Shown: in pieces, positions 59,866 to 64,000 of the stretch | How positions within the stretch are numbered: position 1 is the stretch's first letter | How the letters are laid out: each line of letters begins with the position of its first letter | NCBI GenBank assembly: GCA_936450465.1 | Contig: OW388305.1 | Span: forward strand, 38,201,187-38,265,186 | Direction of reading: 5' to 3' | DNA length: 64,000 nucleotides | Origin: Gibbula magus | Lineage: Eukaryota > Mollusca > Gastropoda > Trochida > Trochidae | The notes under the pieces: generated by a model | Databases searched by the model: none | The model's input: only the letters and a program-made list of their open reading frames with translations | Told to the model about the DNA's origin: nothing | Program-made: the position numbers and the translations under genes

Positions 59866-60844
59866 GAGGAATAAAAGGGATTTGCTTCGTGAAGGCAGTT
59901 AGGGAAACCCGAGTGATTTTTATGTCTATGTGAAGTACCATGCAGATGTTAGGTCTCTTAAAATGTCACTTCGGGGAACATGACACCATTTACAGGTGGA
60001 TAGCATAGTTTGGAAACAATTAAACATTTTATTGTTTATTCTGACATCTTATCCTCGATCAGCATATTGTGAAATAAACATATTAGAAAAATATAAGAAC
60101 ATAACATTTGACTTTTATTTTATGATATTGAGGATACACTACCGGGCAAAAGAAATGCCAAACAGATATCTTATCAGGTTTGTAAAAACTATAAATTACA
60201 TGTTAGTAATATTATACTGTCATGAAGTTGCACAATTTCCTCAATTCAGTTGTTACAATAATGGCGATTGTTTATATGAAACAAGGGTAACTGTGCGGTT
60301 TTCGACCAATAATTAATCAGAGAAATTGAATTTTATAACAGATTTACAACAACTAGGAGTAGCAATACAGACACACTCTCGCATCATCACAACGTCACAG
60401 GCGTAACGAAAAGATTTCCATGTCTTCTCCTTCCGCCCTTGACCTCAACCCTCGCATTTTCAGTGCTAAGATTTTAACGTACTGCAGGCTAATCGGATAA
60501 GCCAATCAGAAGACAGTTGTTTTTTCTCTGTGACTGTGTCGATCGTCGCTATTTTGAATTGGTTCCGAATTTAAACGGCGATTTCATTGGCTGTATGTTA
60601 GCAGATGGTAAGGGACGTAACTCGTGATCACAATAGGTGTCGCTGATTCGTTTCACCACCTCTGCCTTCAGCAAAGTAAAAAAATGGAGAGATCTCGATA
60701 CATTTTCATCTTGCCGTTGGAAGATGACTCGCATTGAAGTGGTGATGACGCTACAGATGTACGTGGTCACGGTGCGCAGGCGTATCAACCGGAAGTAGGG
60801 GTCTTCATTAGGCGTGGTTTTCTTTAAAGTTATTGACTTGAATC
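59866..60844. other. No confident gene; Tc1-like border at ~60135
   Basis: TACACTACCGGGCAAAAGAA near 60134 resembles the family D terminus. 60400-60800 is richer in CpG and has CCAATCAG and ATTGGCT boxes, but no exon was identified. Confidence 0.35.
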
Positions 60845-60940
60845 ATACTTTTCCACGATAATTTACTGTCATACTAATTATTGTTTAAGCATAACTTAGA
60901 GGCAACCATTAATTATATTTTAGTAATGATTTCATAGTAC
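60845..60940 (+). repeat. Repeat family F fragment
   Basis: ATTATTGTTTAAGCATAACT and ACCATTAATTATATTTTAG follow 34905-34970. Confidence 0.5.
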
Positions 60941-60967
60941 AACTAAACAAAACCCAACCATATACAT

Positions 60968-61718
60968 AGAGATTATTACCTGAGGAAGTGTGTCATATGA
61001 CTTTCATGACACGAGTGTGAATGTTTGTATTACCCGAGCGAGAGCGAGGGCTATACAGAAATGTGCACGAGTGTCGTAAAAGTCATATGACACACTTCCA
61101 AGTGTAATCATTTCTTTATTACCCGTTCTTTTCCTTTTTGATTTCTGTAAAAAAATAGTCATGAAACGGCCCGCTTCTCTTGCTACGACAAGCTACAGTG
61201 ACGTCACGAACAATCGTTTTATGACGTCACAGACGATAAAATCCGGTAAGTCGCGGTTGCTAAGCAAACGTGATATGTGCACATGTGCTCATATCAATAA
61301 TATTAACTCGGTTATTTTTAACCATATGGGTAATAAATAGAGATTATTACCCGAGGAAGTGTGTCATATGACTTTTACGAAACGAGTGTGAATTTTTGTA
61401 TTGCCCGAGCGAGAGCGAGGGTAATACACAACTTTGCACGAGTTTCGTAAAAGTCACATGACACACTTTCGAGTGTAATAATTTCTTTATTACCCGTTCT
61501 ATTCCATGTGATTCGCGTAAAAATAGTCAGAAAGCGGCCGACTTCTCTTGCGACGGCAAGCCAGAGTGACGTCACGAACAATCGTTTTATGACGTCACAG
61601 ACGACAAAATACGGGAAGCCGCGGTGAAACAATCGTTGCTAGGCAAAAGTGATATGTGCACATGTGCTCATATCAATAATATTAACTCGGTTATTTTCAA
61701 CCATATGGGTAATAAATG
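60968..61718 (+). repeat. Repeat family A, two head-to-tail copies (371-bp period)
   Basis: Copy 1 runs 60968-61338, copy 2 61339-61718. Each has a hairpin on GTGTGTCATATGACTTT, a CGAGCGAGAGCGAGGG block, a TGACGTCA pair 23 bp apart (61199/61222 and 61567/61590) and an ACCATATGGGTAATAAAT end. A third copy lies inverted at 779-1123. Confidence 0.85.
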
Positions 61719-61912
61719 TAGATATGTACTCCATTGCACGAAGGCGCATGCTTAAAATTCAAACACATTGTTACTCTGGTGTACGGACAACATTGTTCCG
61801 TTTTCATTCCTACATCACTGGGAGAGTGCAACCTGCCAATTAATGAGCTGTAAGGTTTTTCATCACATTGCCTTCACTTCCATACCATGTGTATCTTCAC
61901 ATGAAAAAAGTT

Positions 61913-62252
61913 GTCGCTCAAATAAGTCAATGTAATGTATTTAAAAAATAATTTCACCAATCGTAAAACACCCTTCTCACTTCGGAAAATCAAGTTAAAA
62001 TTGAGTGTACATGGCTCAGTAAAGCCATGGGGACCTTTTTTGTCATTCGAAATAATAAAATGTGTTCACAATAAAATGGCCGCCATGCAATTTTTGCTTT
62101 ATACGCAACACTATTATCACTACTACGGATAATTGGTTTGTGTAATAGGAAGTTTTACCCTCTAAAGTAAATTCAAATGGCACAAACTATCATTATGAAA
62201 AGGAAATTTGAAAAAAAAAAATTTGGAAAAAAACGTGCTACTGCCCCTTTAA
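61913..62252 (+). mobile_element. MITE, family C, left end lost
   Basis: The interior and right end (ACGTGCTACTGCCCCTTTAA) are intact. The left TTAAAGGGGCAGTAGC terminus is missing or replaced. Confidence 0.75.
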
Positions 62253-62601
62253 AATCTGGACCATTATTGAACGCTGTTACTATGGCGGGATTCGAACTTC
62301 GGAGTAAATCCTGCGAGATCACAACCCCCTCCCCAATGACCCTTCCACTAATCTCCGATGCAACATTCCCTCCCCTGGCGTAACACGGGACTTCCCCTAA
62401 TCTGTGACACCCCCACAAGACCACATAACACCCCGCCTGTAATCTTCTAGTCTTCGCCGTCCCATGAGAGCAAACGTCACGTGACCGAACGTGCCACAGA
62501 TGCTCTACACTGAATTTACTCTGGTCAGTGGGTGTACTACAAAAGTACATGTGTATTTTGCTTCTTCTTGTTATATAAGATATTTTACAATGACGCATCA
62601 T
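62253..62601. other. No gene; possible SINE-head remnant
   Basis: GGCGGGATTCGAACTTCGG at 62284-62302 resembles an inverted tRNA B-box region. A minus-strand 142-codon open frame (62173-62601) runs into family C and has no recognisable domain. Confidence 0.35.
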
Positions 62602-63139
62602 TTAAAGGCCATGACACCTCGTGGGGTAATTTTTTGTGTGCGAATGTGTACAAATAAGCATTAAAGAGCCTTTGAATATATTCATAATATTTTTGCTTTC
62701 ATACATATCGAAATACCATATATGCTGATTTCAGTTGAAATAATTTCATTGGACTTGTATATTCATACCCGATCGTCAAATATATGATAAATAAATTACT
62801 TGTTTCCAAAAAAAACAACAATATAGTATTTTACAGAAACCGAAATAAGACGTCCCATATATATGCACAGCATTTATATGACCTATTAAACATTACCAAC
62901 CTACCTCTGTCTTTTTTGTCTGTTCATGTACGTTTTCAAAATAACGTATTACCAATTGGCACGCGCCATTGTCTAATTTCAATCACAAATCGCTACTTTA
63001 GTTTCCCTTTTATATTGTCACTATACCGAATGAACCATTAAAATGATGATTTTCAGCAACAGTTAGTACTTCTTGTTAAAACAACACCATTTAAAACGTT
63101 TGACATAATATGACTCCAACAACATGCTACGTCCCTTAA
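62602..63139 (+). mobile_element. Repeat family B subfamily, full-length
   Basis: Bounded by TTAAAGGCCATGACACC and TACGTCCCTTAA. The interior has ATTCATACCCGATCGTCAAA, GAAACCGAAATAAGA, TTGGCACGCGCCATTG and TATGACTCCAACAACATG, as in 9846-10215. The termini differ from 14806-15293. Confidence 0.65.
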
Positions 63140-63218
63140 ATGAATTCCGGATCATAAAAAGTGGTTAGGGAATAGTCAATACTATGTACAGTATGATCTG
63201 GGTCGTGTAATAAACGAG

Positions 63219-63582
63219 TTAAAGGGGCAGTAGCACATGTTTTCGCTCAAATAAATCGATGATATATATTTGAAAAATAATGTCACCGACAGTAAAACAC
63301 CCTTCTCTCTCCGGAACATCAAATTAAAAATGAGTATACATGGTTCGGTAAAGCAATGGGAATCGTTTTTGCAATTCGAAATAATAAAAGATGTTCACAT
63401 TAAAATGGCCGCCATACACTTTTTGCTTTGTGCGCAACATCGTTATTTCCACTACGGATAAGTTGTTTGTGAAATAAGATGTTTTACCCTCTAAAGTAAC
63501 TATAAATGGCATAAGCTATCATAATAAAGGGGAACTTTGAAAAAATAAAATTGAAAAAAAAAGGTGCTTCAGCACCTTTAAT
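63219..63582 (+). mobile_element. MITE, family C, full-length copy
   Basis: TTAAAGGGGCAGTAGCACAT to GGTGCTTCAGCACCTTTAA; the interior aligns with the copies at 28177 and 61913. The right end has drifted from the TACTGCCCC form. Confidence 0.75.
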
Positions 63583-64000
63583 ATGATTATGACACCCTTC
63601 ATCGTCGCACAACTGTTACTTTTTGCTGTAACATAAGTTTAGTCTTCAAAACTGAGTGTCTGTTTTCAACTGTGCTCGGTGCTTGTGATGAAGGCTCACA
63701 TGGAAGTGCATCCTGTAATGAATGTAATAATGTAATGAAGCATGTAATTATGTAATCATGACTCTCTACGAAACCTCAAAATATACTTAGATATTTTCTT
63801 CTTAGTGACAGCAAATGTGCACTACAAATGTTCTGAATATTATATTGGTTCGTCAGTGTGCTTTGATAGTATACACTTTGAAATTAATTAAGCAACACCC
63901 TAGTTTTTAAACTGAAATGTGGCGCTGTGGGATTGTGAGGATAAATTGAACGATTTTTTTTATCACCCCAGACATCACAATTGGTTATATAGCGACTCAT
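63583..64000. other. No gene recognised
   Basis: A short TGTAATGAA-type repeat lies at 63713-63760; otherwise unremarkable. Confidence 0.4.

Noticed and set aside
62173..62601. 142-codon minus-strand frame
   Set aside because: Half of it is a family C MITE end. It contains no recognisable domain and no supporting splice context.
1..64000. Endogenous retrovirus or other integrated viral genome
   Set aside because: No long terminal repeats, gag/pol/env-type frames or viral polymerase motifs were recognised; the reverse-transcription relics are non-LTR type.

Overview
The window reads as nuclear DNA of a marine invertebrate animal, AT-rich and dominated by repeats. A spliced gene with GT-AG introns, tRNA-derived SINEs, decayed LINE 3' ends, many short inverted-repeat DNA transposons and long satellite arrays all say metazoan. 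A mollusc or other lophotrochozoan is my best guess; this rests on the general look of the SINE and MITE families and is an inference. Nothing bacterial, viral or organellar was recognised.

Only one convincing host gene is present. It has four coding exons on the + strand between 10883 and 17913 and encodes a 427-residue, roughly ten-helix transporter of the chloroquine-resistance-transporter-like (CRT-like) branch of the drug/metabolite transporter superfamily. Its exon phases join cleanly, its first ATG follows an in-frame stop, and its length is close to that of the Plasmodium protein. Its introns carry a 65-bp minisatellite of about 18 copies (11791-12985), several MITEs and a LINE tail.

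Layout: 1-10.2 kb holds MITEs, a 0.9-kb ATC-type compound microsatellite, a fold-back element, a MULE-like element with a 9-bp target duplication, and SINEs. 10.2-18.9 kb holds the transporter gene and its flanks. 19.7-26.4 kb is a satellite of about 146 copies of a 41-bp unit with higher-order duplications. 26.9-43.7 kb is a mosaic of MITEs, SINEs, local tandem duplications and a 3 x 142-bp array with paired CRE palindromes. 43.7-50.9 kb is bracketed by identical 20-bp inverted termini with TA flanks and includes a LINE fragment and a nested MITE. 51-64 kb holds two more LINE fragments, a hAT-like element with an 8-bp duplication, a Harbinger-like element interrupted by a LINE, a 1.2-kb element with long inverted ends and a perfect 44-bp hairpin, and tandem copies of a 371-bp element.

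Points most worth a second look: the animal CRT-like gene, the 41-bp satellite and its block structure, the strong excess of TGACGTCA palindromes that recur as doublets about 17-24 bp apart in unrelated repeats, and the unusual inverted-repeat elements near 58-59 kb and at 43.7/50.9 kb. No searches were run. Family names beyond those supported by visible motifs, terminal repeats or target duplications are tentative.
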